Source of the DNA: Pirellulales bacterium
GTDB taxonomy: Bacteria; Planctomycetota; Planctomycetia; Pirellulales; Thermoguttaceae
Reading direction: 5' to 3'
Assembly: GCA_030605745.1 (NCBI GenBank)
Contig: JAUWHT010000302.1
Location: 1-12,114 of the forward strand
Length of the DNA: 12,114 nucleotides
The notes under the pieces were generated by a model. That model saw nothing but the letters and a program-made list of their open reading frames with translations, ran no database searches and was not told the origin of the DNA. Positions 5,511 through 11,892 of this stretch are shown here, one piece after another (within the stretch, counting starts at the first letter, position 1; each line of letters opens with the position of its first letter). The position numbers and the translations under genes were made by a program.

Positions 5511-6595
5511 TGCGAATAATCCGGGTTTAGCGTGCGCACCAAGTGGATTGCCCCGTCGGCAAGTCTCAGGCGGACGGTCGTTCCCAGGTTCAGGCCGAGT
5601 TGCTTGTAATCGGCAAGCGTCATCTCGACGCGCAGCACGTGCCCCTCGACCAACCGCACACGCAGCCGGCACCGGTCGCGGTGCCGCCGGACCGATTCGA
5701 TCCGTCCGCTGAATACTCCCATACGCTCATTGCCGTCGGAGACGACTAACAAGTGCTTGGTGTCGACAGCGATCCGCACGGGCGTATCCGGCGCGGGACA
5801 TGCGTTGCGGTCTTCCCGTGCCATCGCTTCGGGTCTGAAACGAAGAACCAAGCCCGACTCGTCGCGGAAGGCAAATACGCCCGCTTCCCTGCAGAGCGTG
5901 CCGGTAAACAGGTTATCCATCGTTCCAGGCATCAACTGGCCGTCTACCAGCGTGACGATTCGGTCGGCCAGCGTGGTTGCTTGGCGGAAGCTATGGCTGG
6001 CCAGGATCACGGTCATTCCGTTGCGCTGGTGCAGTTGGCGGATCAGTTGTTCGATCAGTTGTTCATTGGCGCGATCGACATTGGCGGTCGGTTCATCCAG
6101 GAGCAGGATTTCCGGCCCAAGCACCAGTAGTCGGGCCAGCGCGACCCGCTGGCGCTCACCGCCGGATAGCTCGCGGTTTCCTCGTTGGGCCAGCCGATCG
6201 AGGCGAACCAGCCGCAACACGGCTTCTGCCCGCCGGCGTGCTTCGGCACGGCCGAGGCCGCGCATCCGCAGTCCGTACATCACGTTCCTGAGCACCGTGG
6301 TCTTGAACAGGACGGTTTTCTGCAAGAGGATCGGGCAGCGGCGCCGGGCGGCCAGCGACTTGCGCTCGGCCCAGACGTCCCGGCCGTCCAGCAGGATGCG
6401 TCCCCCGTCGGGCCGCTGGAGGAAGGCCATCGTTTCCAGCAGGCTCGACTTGCCGCTGCCGTTGGGACCGACCACGGCCAGGATTTCACCCGCCGCAACG
6501 TCCAACCGCCGCACGCGCAGCGCCTCGACGCTGCGTCCGGTGCGGGCTTCCCGGTACCGCCGCACGACGTTCTCCAGGGTATAGCGGTGCGTCAC
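5507..6595 (-). CDS. tupC: Tungstate ABC transporter ATP-binding protein
   Basis: This 362-residue ATPase powers the importer. Walker A is G43-PNGSGKS-50, the Q-loop glutamine Q92, the signature LSGGE at 143-147, Walker B ILLLDEP at 163-169, and the H-loop histidine H201. After the ATPase domain (about 1-230) the C-terminal part (about 280-355) resembles a TOBE/Mop-like oxyanion-sensing domain, which could let internal tungstate or molybdate restrain transport; this is inferred from length and pattern. The start is GTG at 6593-6595, preceded by GGAGGG, and GTGA overlaps the tupB stop by four bases, indicating translational coupling. A longer open frame upstream runs inside tupB and is not used. 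Molybdate is an alternative substrate. Confidence 0.87.
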   Translation of the reverse strand: MTHRYTLENVVRRYREARTGRSVEALRVRRLDVAAGEILAVVGPNGSGKSSLLETMAFLQRPDGGRILLDGRDVWAERKSLAARRRCPILLQKTVLFKTTVLRNVMYGLRMRGLGRAEARRRAEAVLRLVRLDRLAQRGNRELSGGERQRVALARLLVLGPEILLLDEPTANVDRANEQLIEQLIRQLHQRNGMTVILASHSFRQATTLADRIVTLVDGQLMPGTMDNLFTGTLCREAGVFAFRDESGLVLRFRPEAMAREDRNACPAPDTPVRIAVDTKHLLVVSDGNERMGVFSGRIESVRRHRDRCRLRVRLVEGHVLRVEMTLADYKQLGLNLGTTVRLRLADGAIHLVRTLNPDYSH

Positions 6596-7329
6596 GGTTG
6601 CCCTCCACCCTGGAGATATTGGAATAGCACATTGATCGACAGCGAGATCGCCAGCAGCACGATTCCCAGCGCCAGGGCCAGCGCGAAGCTGCCCATGTCG
6701 ACGTTGAGCACGATGGCCGTAGTCATGGTTCGGGTGAAATGGTCGATGTTGCCGCCGACGATCGTGGCCACGCCGACTTCGCTGACCACCCGGCCGAAGG
6801 CGGCGATTACCGCGGCCAGCACGCCGAATCGCGACTCGCAGAGCACCGTCCACAGCGTTTGTCGGGGGCTTGCACCCAGGGCCAGCGCGGTCTTACGGAC
6901 GTCGCGGTCGGTCCGCGCGACGGCGGACAAGGTGAATGCCGTCACGATGGGCACCACGAGCAACACCTCGCCGATAATGATGCCCGGCACGGTGAACAGA
7001 AGCTGAAGAGTTCCCAGCGGACCTGTCCGGCTGAGAAACGTGTAGACCAGCAGGCCCACTACCACCGTCGGAAGCGCCAGCAGCGTGTTTAGCAGCGTGA
7101 CCACCGCCCGCTTGCCGGGAAATTCGTGCTCGGCCACCAGCATCCCTAGTGGAATCCCGATCAGGCCGGCGATCAGCGTCGAGACCGTCGCGATCAATAC
7201 CGATCGACCGGCATACTCGAACACGTCCGCGTCGAGCGTGAGCACCAAGTGCAACGCATTGCGGAGGGCGTCAAAGAGTGTTTGCATGTAACAAGTCAAA
7301 GCGGAAAGCGGAAAGCGGCATTCATTCAT
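6592..7329 (-). CDS. tupB: Tungstate ABC transporter permease
   Basis: This 245-residue inner-membrane permease of the MetI-like fold forms the channel of the importer. Hydrophobic segments lie near residues 42-66, 75-99, 113-137, 168-192 and 214-238, and the EAA-type loop that contacts the ATPase is ALALGASPRQTLW (148-160). The start chosen is the ATG at 7327-7329, because it overlaps the tupA stop as ATGA and follows a purine-rich AAAGTGGA. This gives an N-terminus, CRFPLSAL, encoded by a heptamer repeat. An in-frame ATG at 7285-7287 would give 231 residues starting MQTLFDALRNA, closer to usual homologues, but has no ribosome site. The function rests on the tupA partner. Confidence 0.85.
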   Translation of the reverse strand: MNECRFPLSALTCYMQTLFDALRNALHLVLTLDADVFEYAGRSVLIATVSTLIAGLIGIPLGMLVAEHEFPGKRAVVTLLNTLLALPTVVVGLLVYTFLSRTGPLGTLQLLFTVPGIIIGEVLLVVPIVTAFTLSAVARTDRDVRKTALALGASPRQTLWTVLCESRFGVLAAVIAAFGRVVSEVGVATIVGGNIDHFTRTMTTAIVLNVDMGSFALALALGIVLLAISLSINVLFQYLQGGGQP

Positions 7330-7358
7330 TCCACTTTCCGCTTTCCACTTTCCGCTTT
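7298..7358 (-). repeat. Inverted heptamer arrays spanning the tupA-tupB junction
   Basis: On the plus strand AAAGCGG x3 (7298-7318) is followed by CATT x3 (7319-7330) and then CCACTTT/CCGCTTT alternating, four units (7331-7358). In the tup transcript the arms can pair over 21 bases (with wobble pairs at the variant units), leaving the 12-base loop AATGAATGAATG, which contains the tupA stop and the tupB start. Confidence 0.9.
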
Positions 7359-8240
7359 GTGAGGATGGAACAGCACTTTCCCCGATACGCGGTACTGGCC
7401 GATCATCTTCTGCACTTCGGGCGAGGTGATCCACCGGATGTACTGCTTCGCGGCGGCGAAGTTCACCTGCGGATGCCTCTGAGGATTGACTGCAATGACC
7501 CCGTAAGGATTCAGCAGGCTCCTGTCCCCTTCGCAAAGGATTACCAGATCCGTCTTGGCCGGTTCGGCCAGTGCAAAGGCATAGCACGTGCCACGGTCGG
7601 CCAGGGTGTAGGCTTGCTTCTCGGTTGCCACCATGATGGTCTTGCCCATGCCCTGGCCGATCGACAGATACCACTCACCGTGCGGCCGGATCGACTGAAA
7701 CGTTTTTCTCTTGCCCGACAGAAACATGGTGACGTTCTTGGATTCCAACTTCATGCCCGTCCGGCGCCAAAGCTGCTGCTCCCTGATATGGGTTCCCGAG
7801 GCGTCGCCGCGCGAGACAAAGACCTCCTTGCACGCGGCAATTCGGCCGAGCGCGTTGGCGGGGAGCTTCACGCCCTTGATACGTGCCGGGTCGCTGCTCG
7901 GCCCGATGATAACGAAGTCATTGTACATCACGTCGCGGCGCATCACTCCGAATCCGTCCGCGACGAACTTGTCTTCGTGTGTCCGGGCGTGGACCAGAAC
8001 CACATCGACGTTGCCGTCGCGTGCCAACCGCAGACTGGCGCCGGTGCCCTTGGCGATGACCTTTATTTTGATGCCGGTTTTTTTCTCGAAATCCGGGTGG
8101 ATATGGGCCAGCAGCCCGGAGTTTTCGGTGCTGGTGGTGGTGGCCAGCGTAAGGACGTCGTCGGCCGCTGCGGCGAGCCCACCAGGCAGCGCAATCAGGC
8201 CGACGACAAGCAAATACGGCTGGATCAAGCTTCGGAACAT
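7326..8240 (-). CDS. tupA: Tungstate ABC transporter substrate-binding protein
   Basis: This 304-residue exported binding protein begins with a signal peptide (about 1-26, hydrophobic core LLVVGLIALPGGLAAAA). The mature part shows ATTTSTENSGLL (33-44), KGTGASLRLARDGNVDVVLVHA (64-85) and SRGDASGTHIREQQLW (143-158), all characteristic of TupA-type tungstate binders rather than ModA molybdate binders. The ATG at 8238-8240 fits the signal peptide; an open frame continues upstream but lacks sense there. It is the first gene of tupA-tupB-tupC. The last ten residues, KAESGKRKVE, are encoded by a heptamer repeat array and follow the natural end of the domain. The 5' leader holds a long hairpin. Confidence 0.9.
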   Translation of the reverse strand: MFRSLIQPYLLVVGLIALPGGLAAAADDVLTLATTTSTENSGLLAHIHPDFEKKTGIKIKVIAKGTGASLRLARDGNVDVVLVHARTHEDKFVADGFGVMRRDVMYNDFVIIGPSSDPARIKGVKLPANALGRIAACKEVFVSRGDASGTHIREQQLWRRTGMKLESKNVTMFLSGKRKTFQSIRPHGEWYLSIGQGMGKTIMVATEKQAYTLADRGTCYAFALAEPAKTDLVILCEGDRSLLNPYGVIAVNPQRHPQVNFAAAKQYIRWITSPEVQKMIGQYRVSGKVLFHPHKAESGKRKVE

Positions 8241-8255
8241 CGCAGTAAAGCCTGG

Positions 8256-8309
8256 TTTAGCCCCGGCGTCCACGCCGGGAAACGGCGCCGCGTGGACGCG
8301 GCGGCTTAA
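8256..8309 (-). promoter_or_regulatory. Long stem-loop in the tupA leader
   Basis: Positions 8256-8274 and 8291-8309 are inverted copies matching at 16 of 19 bases around a 16-base loop. Each half can also fold alone (8262-8268 with 8273-8279; 8286-8293 with 8296-8303), so two alternative structures compete. It ends 15 bases before the tupA start codon. It may be a leader control element or simply a dispersed palindrome inserted there. Confidence 0.5.
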
Positions 8310-8327
8310 CACTATTGATTGTTTAGG

Positions 8328-8355
8328 ACTATATCGGCTGCTGGGCGAATCGCAA
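8328..8355 (-). promoter_or_regulatory. Probable promoter of the tupABC operon
   Basis: On the minus strand -35 TTGCGA (8350-8355) and -10 TATAGT (8328-8333) are 16 bases apart. Transcription would start near 8321 and give a leader of about 80 bases carrying the stem-loop at 8256-8309. Confidence 0.55.
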
Positions 8356-8379
8356 GGCCCCTCCCCCTTTTTCCCTCGA

Positions 8380-8408
8380 TTGACACCCCTCGGTTCATCT
8401 GGCATACT
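8380..8408 (+). promoter_or_regulatory. Sigma-70-type promoter of the methyltransferase cassette
   Basis: A perfect -35 TTGACA (8380-8385) and a -10 CATACT (8403-8408) are 17 bases apart. Transcription would start near 8415, leaving a leader of about 36 bases. It diverges from the tup promoter; the two -35 boxes are only about 25 bases apart, so a shared regulator is possible. Confidence 0.78.
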
Positions 8409-8450
8409 AACTCGTTCCAAAAAACCCCAATCAAGCAGGACGACCCCGGC

Positions 8451-9647
8451 ATGTCCGACGAGATGGAACAGCGGTACGCCCAGCGGATGAAGCGTTACGT
8501 GACCGCGATGCGGAACGAGAAGCCGGACATGGTGCCGATCCGGCCGTTCGTGGCCGAGTTCACCGCCAAGTACGCCGGCTACACCTGCCAGGAGGTGACC
8601 CAGGATTACGAGAAGGCGTTTGCCGCCGCCCGAAAGTGCGCCGCCGACTTCGACTGGGATGCCGTGGTGGCAAACATGGTCTACGGATGGAGCGGCTTGA
8701 CGCAAGCAATCGGCCTGAAGTACTACGCGGTGCCCGGCATCGAGATACCACCCGATACCGGCTTCCAATACCGCGAGCCGCCCGAAGAGGGCGCCTGGAT
8801 GCAGCCGGACGAGTACGATCAACTCATCGCGGACCCGACCGGGTACCTGTTCAACGTGTGGCTGCCCCGAGTATCCGCCGACGTATGTGCCACCGGTGAG
8901 CCGGCTTCCTATCGCAACAACCTGTCGTTCCTCAAGGGCGGGATGGCGATGTTGCAGTACTTTGGCGACTTCGGCACACAGGCCGCGTTGCTGCGGAGCG
9001 AGTCGGGGACCGTCTCGGCAATCGCCGGGATTCTCAAGGCGCCGTTTGACATCATCGCCGACAAGCTACGCGGCTACAGGGCGCTGTGCATGGATATGTT
9101 CCGACAGCCGGACAAGGTGCTGGTCGCCTGCGAGGCGCTCGCGCCGCACCTGCTGCACGTCGCCGCCAGCGGTGCCGATCCGGACCGCAACGTGCCGGTC
9201 GGATTGTGGCTGCACCGTGGATGCGTGCCCTTCCTTTCGCCCGACCAGTTCGAGAAGTTCTACTGGCCTACCTTAAAGCAGATTATCGAGGGACTCTGGG
9301 AGCAGGGAATTCAGACGTTGTTCTACGCCGAGGGCGAGTGGAACCCAAACCTGAAGTACATCGCCGAGCTGCCCGAGCAGAGCATTATCTATCACGTTGA
9401 TCGGGGCGATATCTTTGAGGTGCACAAGGCGGTCGGGCACAAGTTTTGCCTAAGCGGCGGGGTGCCCAACGAACTGCTGGCCTTCGGCACGCCCGACCAG
9501 GTGCGAGACTGCTGCAAGAAAGTGATCGACGGCGTGGCCCGCGACGGCGGATACATCATGGACGCCAGCGCTATCATCCAGAACGATGCCAAGGTGGAGA
9601 ACATCATGGTGATGACCGAATTCACGCGGGAGTACGGCGTGTATTAG
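8451..9647 (+). CDS. Uroporphyrinogen-decarboxylase-family methyltransferase (MtaA/CmuA-like)
   Basis: This 398-residue protein belongs to the uroporphyrinogen decarboxylase superfamily, whose methyltransferase branch moves methyl groups to or from corrinoid proteins and coenzyme M or related acceptors. The C-terminal segment SGGVPNELLAFGTPDQVRD (335-353) and the ending GGYIMDASAIIQ are typical of the fold. Candidate zinc ligands are H255 and C258 in LHRGC and C333 in KFCLSGG; the exact HxC pattern of MtaA is not present. It is longer than haem-pathway HemE (about 350 residues) and is followed by a corrinoid protein gene, which argues for methyl transfer. The ATG at 8451 follows AGGA (8437-8440). 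Substrate and acceptor are unknown. The TAG stop abuts heptamer repeats. Confidence 0.82.
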   Translation: MSDEMEQRYAQRMKRYVTAMRNEKPDMVPIRPFVAEFTAKYAGYTCQEVTQDYEKAFAAARKCAADFDWDAVVANMVYGWSGLTQAIGLKYYAVPGIEIPPDTGFQYREPPEEGAWMQPDEYDQLIADPTGYLFNVWLPRVSADVCATGEPASYRNNLSFLKGGMAMLQYFGDFGTQAALLRSESGTVSAIAGILKAPFDIIADKLRGYRALCMDMFRQPDKVLVACEALAPHLLHVAASGADPDRNVPVGLWLHRGCVPFLSPDQFEKFYWPTLKQIIEGLWEQGIQTLFYAEGEWNPNLKYIAELPEQSIIYHVDRGDIFEVHKAVGHKFCLSGGVPNELLAFGTPDQVRDCCKKVIDGVARDGGYIMDASAIIQNDAKVENIMVMTEFTREYGVY

Positions 9648-9667
9648 GTAGGCGGTAGGCGGTAGAC
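9647..9667 (+). repeat. Three-unit GGTAGGC heptamer array at the methyltransferase stop
   Basis: GGTAGGC, GGTAGGC and GGTAGAC follow in tandem; the first base is the G of the TAG stop. The last two units are also the start of the 50-bp composite element. Confidence 0.85.
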
Positions 9668-9703
9668 TGTGAGGGGGTGGCAATTCATTGCCACCTAAAC
9701 CGG
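9654..9703 (+). repeat. 50-bp composite 3'-end element, copy 2 (methyltransferase end)
   Basis: Heptamers lead through GTGAGGG into the palindrome GGTGGCAATTCATTGCCACC (9676-9695) and then CTAAACCGG. It matches the lspA-end copy at 45 of 50 bases in the same gene-relative orientation. The arms of the palindrome (GGTGGCAAT / ATTGCCACC) are identical in both; only the centre differs. Confidence 0.8.
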
Positions 9704-9717
9704 GAGGCAGAATGACC

Positions 9718-9733
9718 GATAGCTGATAACTGA
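9718..9733 (+). repeat. Two-unit GATAGCT-like heptamer before the 56-aa gene
   Basis: GATAGCT, GATAACT and a partial third unit (GA) have a 7-base period and run into the GAGGAG ribosome site (9732-9737) of the small gene. It is short and imperfect, so it could be chance, but its position between genes matches the other arrays. Confidence 0.4.
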
Positions 9734-9745
9734 GGAGACAGTGCG

Positions 9746-9916
9746 ATGTCCGAACAAGAGAAACCGAAGATCGAGCCGGGGGTTTGCATTCCTTGGGAAG
9801 AGAAGCGCAAGGAGTTCTCCCAGATTACGGGCGATGAGGAACTCGTCAAGCGGGTCTGGGAAGAGGTTGACGCTTTGGGGTACCTGTACATCTGGCAGTG
9901 TCTGCTCTCGTTCTAA
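9746..9916 (+). CDS. 56-residue protein of unknown function between methyltransferase and corrinoid protein
   Basis: I do not recognise this small protein. It begins MSEQEKPKIEPGVCIPWEEK, has a charged central helix-like part (EELVKRVWEEVDALG, 31-45) and ends in a hydrophobic tail, YLYIWQCLLSF. It has no signal peptide or clear membrane segment. Support for a real gene comes from a strong ribosome site (GAGGAG, eight bases before the ATG), a protein-like composition, and close packing: the corrinoid protein starts 14 bases after its TAA. Two cysteines, C14 and C52, are present. Its place suggests a role with the two neighbouring corrinoid-related proteins, perhaps as a small subunit or assembly partner; that is inference. 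Confidence 0.65.
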   Translation: MSEQEKPKIEPGVCIPWEEKRKEFSQITGDEELVKRVWEEVDALGYLYIWQCLLSF

Positions 9917-9930
9917 AAGGAAATCAGCCC

Positions 9931-10572
9931 ATGACGCAGGAAAATAGTCTGGTCGACGCGCTTGCCGGATGCCAGGAGGACAAGGTCAAGGCCCTGGTGA
10001 AGGAGCGGATCGACGGCGGGGTTCCGCTGGCCGAGATCGTTGCCCAGTGCAACCACGGCATGGTCGAACTGGGCAACCGCTTCGCCCGGGGCGAATGTTT
10101 CATTCCCGAATTGATGTTCGGCGGGATGATTATGAAAGCAGTCATGTCCGATTTGGCTGTCGTGCTGGGAGATACTCAGGCTGACGAACCTGCCGCCACC
10201 GCAGTGATAGGCTCCGTCGAGCACGACGTGCACGACATCGGCAAGGACATCGTGATAATGATGCTCCGCGGGGTGGGCTTCGAGGTGATCGACCTGGGTG
10301 TGAACGTGCCGCCGGAGGAGTTTGTGGAGGCCGTCCGCCGGCACCAGCCCGCGGTTATGGGAATGAGCGTGCTGCTGACCACTTGCTTCAAGTCGGTGGT
10401 TGCCACCGTGGAGGCCATCAAGCAGGCGGGGTTGCGCGACGGCGTCTCGCTGATGGTTGGCGGTGCGGCCGCCGGCGAGTTGTTGCGGGAGAACTCCGGC
10501 TGCGACTTTTACGGAAAAACCGCGGTTGACGGAATGAAGTACGCCTGCCGAGTGGCCGGGATCGAGCCCTAA
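9931..10572 (+). CDS. Corrinoid (B12-binding) methyltransferase protein
   Basis: This 213-residue protein has the two-domain layout of MtaC/MtbC-type corrinoid proteins: a helical N-terminal cap domain (about 1-87) and a Rossmann-like B12-binding domain. The B12 motif is complete: D99-V-H101-D102-I-G104-K, where H101 is the lower cobalt ligand, then S146-V-L148 and G177-G178. It would carry the methyl group between a substrate methyltransferase and an acceptor enzyme such as the upstream uroporphyrinogen-decarboxylase-like protein. The ATG at 9931 follows AAGGA. No substrate-specific methyltransferase or ferredoxin-like reactivating protein is in the window, so the system must depend on genes elsewhere or use this partner both ways. 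The gene ends convergent with the anti-sigma gene. Confidence 0.92.
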   Translation: MTQENSLVDALAGCQEDKVKALVKERIDGGVPLAEIVAQCNHGMVELGNRFARGECFIPELMFGGMIMKAVMSDLAVVLGDTQADEPAATAVIGSVEHDVHDIGKDIVIMMLRGVGFEVIDLGVNVPPEEFVEAVRRHQPAVMGMSVLLTTCFKSVVATVEAIKQAGLRDGVSLMVGGAAAGELLRENSGCDFYGKTAVDGMKYACRVAGIEP

Positions 10573-10595
10573 CCCGGATTTCACACCAGAAAATT

Positions 10596-10737
10596 CACCA
10601 CGGAGGCACGGAGGACACGGAGAAACGGCTTTGATTAGAGTTTTGATAGCTTACGTCAGACATCAAAGTGTTTTCAACAACATCATTGAAAAGCCTAGCC
10701 TTTCAATAATCTCCGTGTCCTCCGTGCCTCCGTGGTG
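10596..10737. repeat. 27-bp perfect inverted repeat with structured spacer
   Basis: Positions 10596-10622 and 10711-10737 are exact inverted copies, built from imperfect repeats of ACGGAGG. The 88-base spacer is AT-rich and holds two more hairpins: CTTTGAT (10629-10635) with ATCAAAG (10662-10668), and ATTGAAA (10685-10691) with TTTCAAT (10701-10707). The element fills the space between two convergent genes. It may be a small non-autonomous mobile element, a bidirectional transcript end, or both. Elements built of CACGGAGG-type repeats are, from memory, dispersed in several bacterial genomes. Confidence 0.75.
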
Positions 10738-10757
10738 AGAAATTCAGGCCAAACAAC

Positions 10758-11168
10758 CTACCGGTCGCGGCGCAGGTATCCGGCGCTGGACTGGAAGTAT
10801 TTCCGCCGTCGCGTCTGGACGGCTTCGTGCCGCTGGGCCTGTTGGTTTTTCAGGTCCGCCAGATTGGCCTGGCAGTAGCGGCATCCGACCACTTCGAGAT
10901 GGAATGCAACGTAGTCGGCCAGCTTCTCGGGCAGGGCGTCCAGCAGGAAGCTGCCCAACTGCTGGCGCGTCGGGCAACTGAGCCGGGCGCGGCGCCAGAT
11001 CTCGCCCAGCGAATGCACCCCCGCGTCGCGCCGCGAGTGGATCGCCGCCAACTGCTGTACAAGTTTCGGGCCCTTGCGCAGCGCCTTCTCGATCCGGGCC
11101 ATCTGCTCCAGCGGCAACGCCTCGTCCAGATAAGCCTCCAGGTCGGATTGGCGAAAGGGTTCGGTCAT
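10758..11168 (-). CDS. Probable zinc-binding anti-sigma factor
   Basis: This 136-residue protein follows the ECF sigma gene by 37 bases, the usual place for its inhibitor. An N-terminal helical part (SDLEAYLDEALPLEQMARIEKAL, 8-30) resembles the opening of anti-sigma zinc-finger proteins but lacks cysteines. A second module has C65, H90, C96 and C99, that is C-x24-H-x5-C-x2-C, close to the ZAS pattern, in which His and the next Cys are usually three residues apart. No membrane segment is seen, so it would act in the cytoplasm, perhaps as a redox or zinc sensor. No ribosome site precedes the ATG, which suggests coupling to the upstream gene. The role is inferred from position and motif. Confidence 0.65.
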   Translation of the reverse strand: MTEPFRQSDLEAYLDEALPLEQMARIEKALRKGPKLVQQLAAIHSRRDAGVHSLGEIWRRARLSCPTRQQLGSFLLDALPEKLADYVAFHLEVVGCRYCQANLADLKNQQAQRHEAVQTRRRKYFQSSAGYLRRDR

Positions 11169-11176
11169 GGTAAGAG

Positions 11177-11217
11177 ATTGAAAATTGAAAATTGACGCCT
11201 ACCGCCTACCGCCTACC
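11177..11217 (-). repeat. Two abutting heptamer arrays between sigma and anti-sigma genes
   Basis: On the plus strand ATTGAAA occurs twice plus a partial unit (11177-11195), then after one base GCCTACC occurs three times (11197-11217). The sigma gene's TAG stop (11206-11208) lies inside the second array, which encodes the last Gly-Arg-Arg of the protein, just as in lspA. Confidence 0.85.
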
Positions 11218-11856
11218 CTTCTCATACAGTTCCGGAAACACTTCCTCCGGCAGGTCTTGCTTTCGGACTGCGGTGCGGAGTTTGGCCAGGAACTCGTGCT
11301 TGTGGTTGGCAACCGTCTGCTCGGAGATGTTCAGCTTTGCAGCGACCTCTTTATTTGGCCGGCCGCGGACGAACAACAGTTCGGCACACTTGAGTTTCTC
11401 CCACTGGCCGCGGCGTTGCCAGCGCTCGATCTGCTCGCGTAAGGCGGCTACCAGGGCCGAGTGCTCCAGCGAGTGCCGTTCACCGCTGCGGACGATACTG
11501 CTGGCCGCCCGGGCCTTACCCGGCGGTTCCCAACTGCTGCCGTCGGCACGCTGCGGCACAAGCGGGATCGTCGGCCGGCGGCCTTCGCGACGCAAAAGGT
11601 CGGTTAGCTTGTGGGCGGCGATCGAGAACAGGTAACTTTCCAGCGAACGTCGCCGATCGTAGTTGGGCAGGCTGGTCAGCAGGCCAATGAACGTCTCCTG
11701 CACCACGTCCTCGGCAGTTGCCCGGTTCCGGACTCGGCTCTCCACGTACGCCAGCAGTCGCCCCTCGAACTGCGCGATCAGTTCGTTCCATGCCTCCGTC
11801 TCGCCCGCCCGAATCCGGCGGATTAACAGGCTGTCGGACTGGCTCGCTTTGCTCAT
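11206..11856 (-). CDS. ECF-type RNA polymerase sigma factor
   Basis: This 216-residue protein has the two-domain layout of extracytoplasmic-function sigma factors. Region 2 spans about 25-92, with RATAEDVVQETFIGLL (45-60) and YLFSIAAHKLTDLLRR (75-90) for core polymerase and -10 contact. A linker of about 45 residues precedes region 4 (about 135-195), where NKEVAAKLNISEQTVANHKHEFLAKL (168-193) is the helix-turn-helix that reads the -35 element. The long linker and the motif wording fit planctomycete sigma groups. The start is ATG at 11854-11856. The next gene downstream is the likely anti-sigma factor. The protein ends KGRR, encoded by a heptamer repeat that also gives the stop. Confidence 0.88.
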   Translation of the reverse strand: MSKASQSDSLLIRRIRAGETEAWNELIAQFEGRLLAYVESRVRNRATAEDVVQETFIGLLTSLPNYDRRRSLESYLFSIAAHKLTDLLRREGRRPTIPLVPQRADGSSWEPPGKARAASSIVRSGERHSLEHSALVAALREQIERWQRRGQWEKLKCAELLFVRGRPNKEVAAKLNISEQTVANHKHEFLAKLRTAVRKQDLPEEVFPELYEKGRR

Positions 11857-11892
11857 GTTTCATGTCCACGGACCGACAATTCGCAATTTCAG

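Noticed and set aside
6596..6853. N-terminal extension of the tupC frame into tupB
   Set aside because: The extension is arginine-rich frame-shifted tupB sequence; GTG 6593-6595 has a ribosome site and overlaps the tupB stop.
7298..7358. CRISPR-like array
   Set aside because: The units are seven bases with no spacers; this is a tandem heptamer repeat.
7278..8309. 343-codon plus-strand open frame opposite tupA
   Set aside because: Antisense shadow; tupA on the other strand has a signal peptide and all family motifs.
8256..8450. Cobalamin or molybdenum/tungsten-cofactor riboswitch upstream of the methyltransferase or tup genes
   Set aside because: No conserved B12-box or cofactor-riboswitch core could be recognised; only palindromic hairpins are seen, and the methyltransferase leader is only about 36 bases.
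8241..8822. Upstream extension of the tupA frame
   Set aside because: It runs opposite the methyltransferase gene and across both promoters; the signal peptide fixes the start at 8240.
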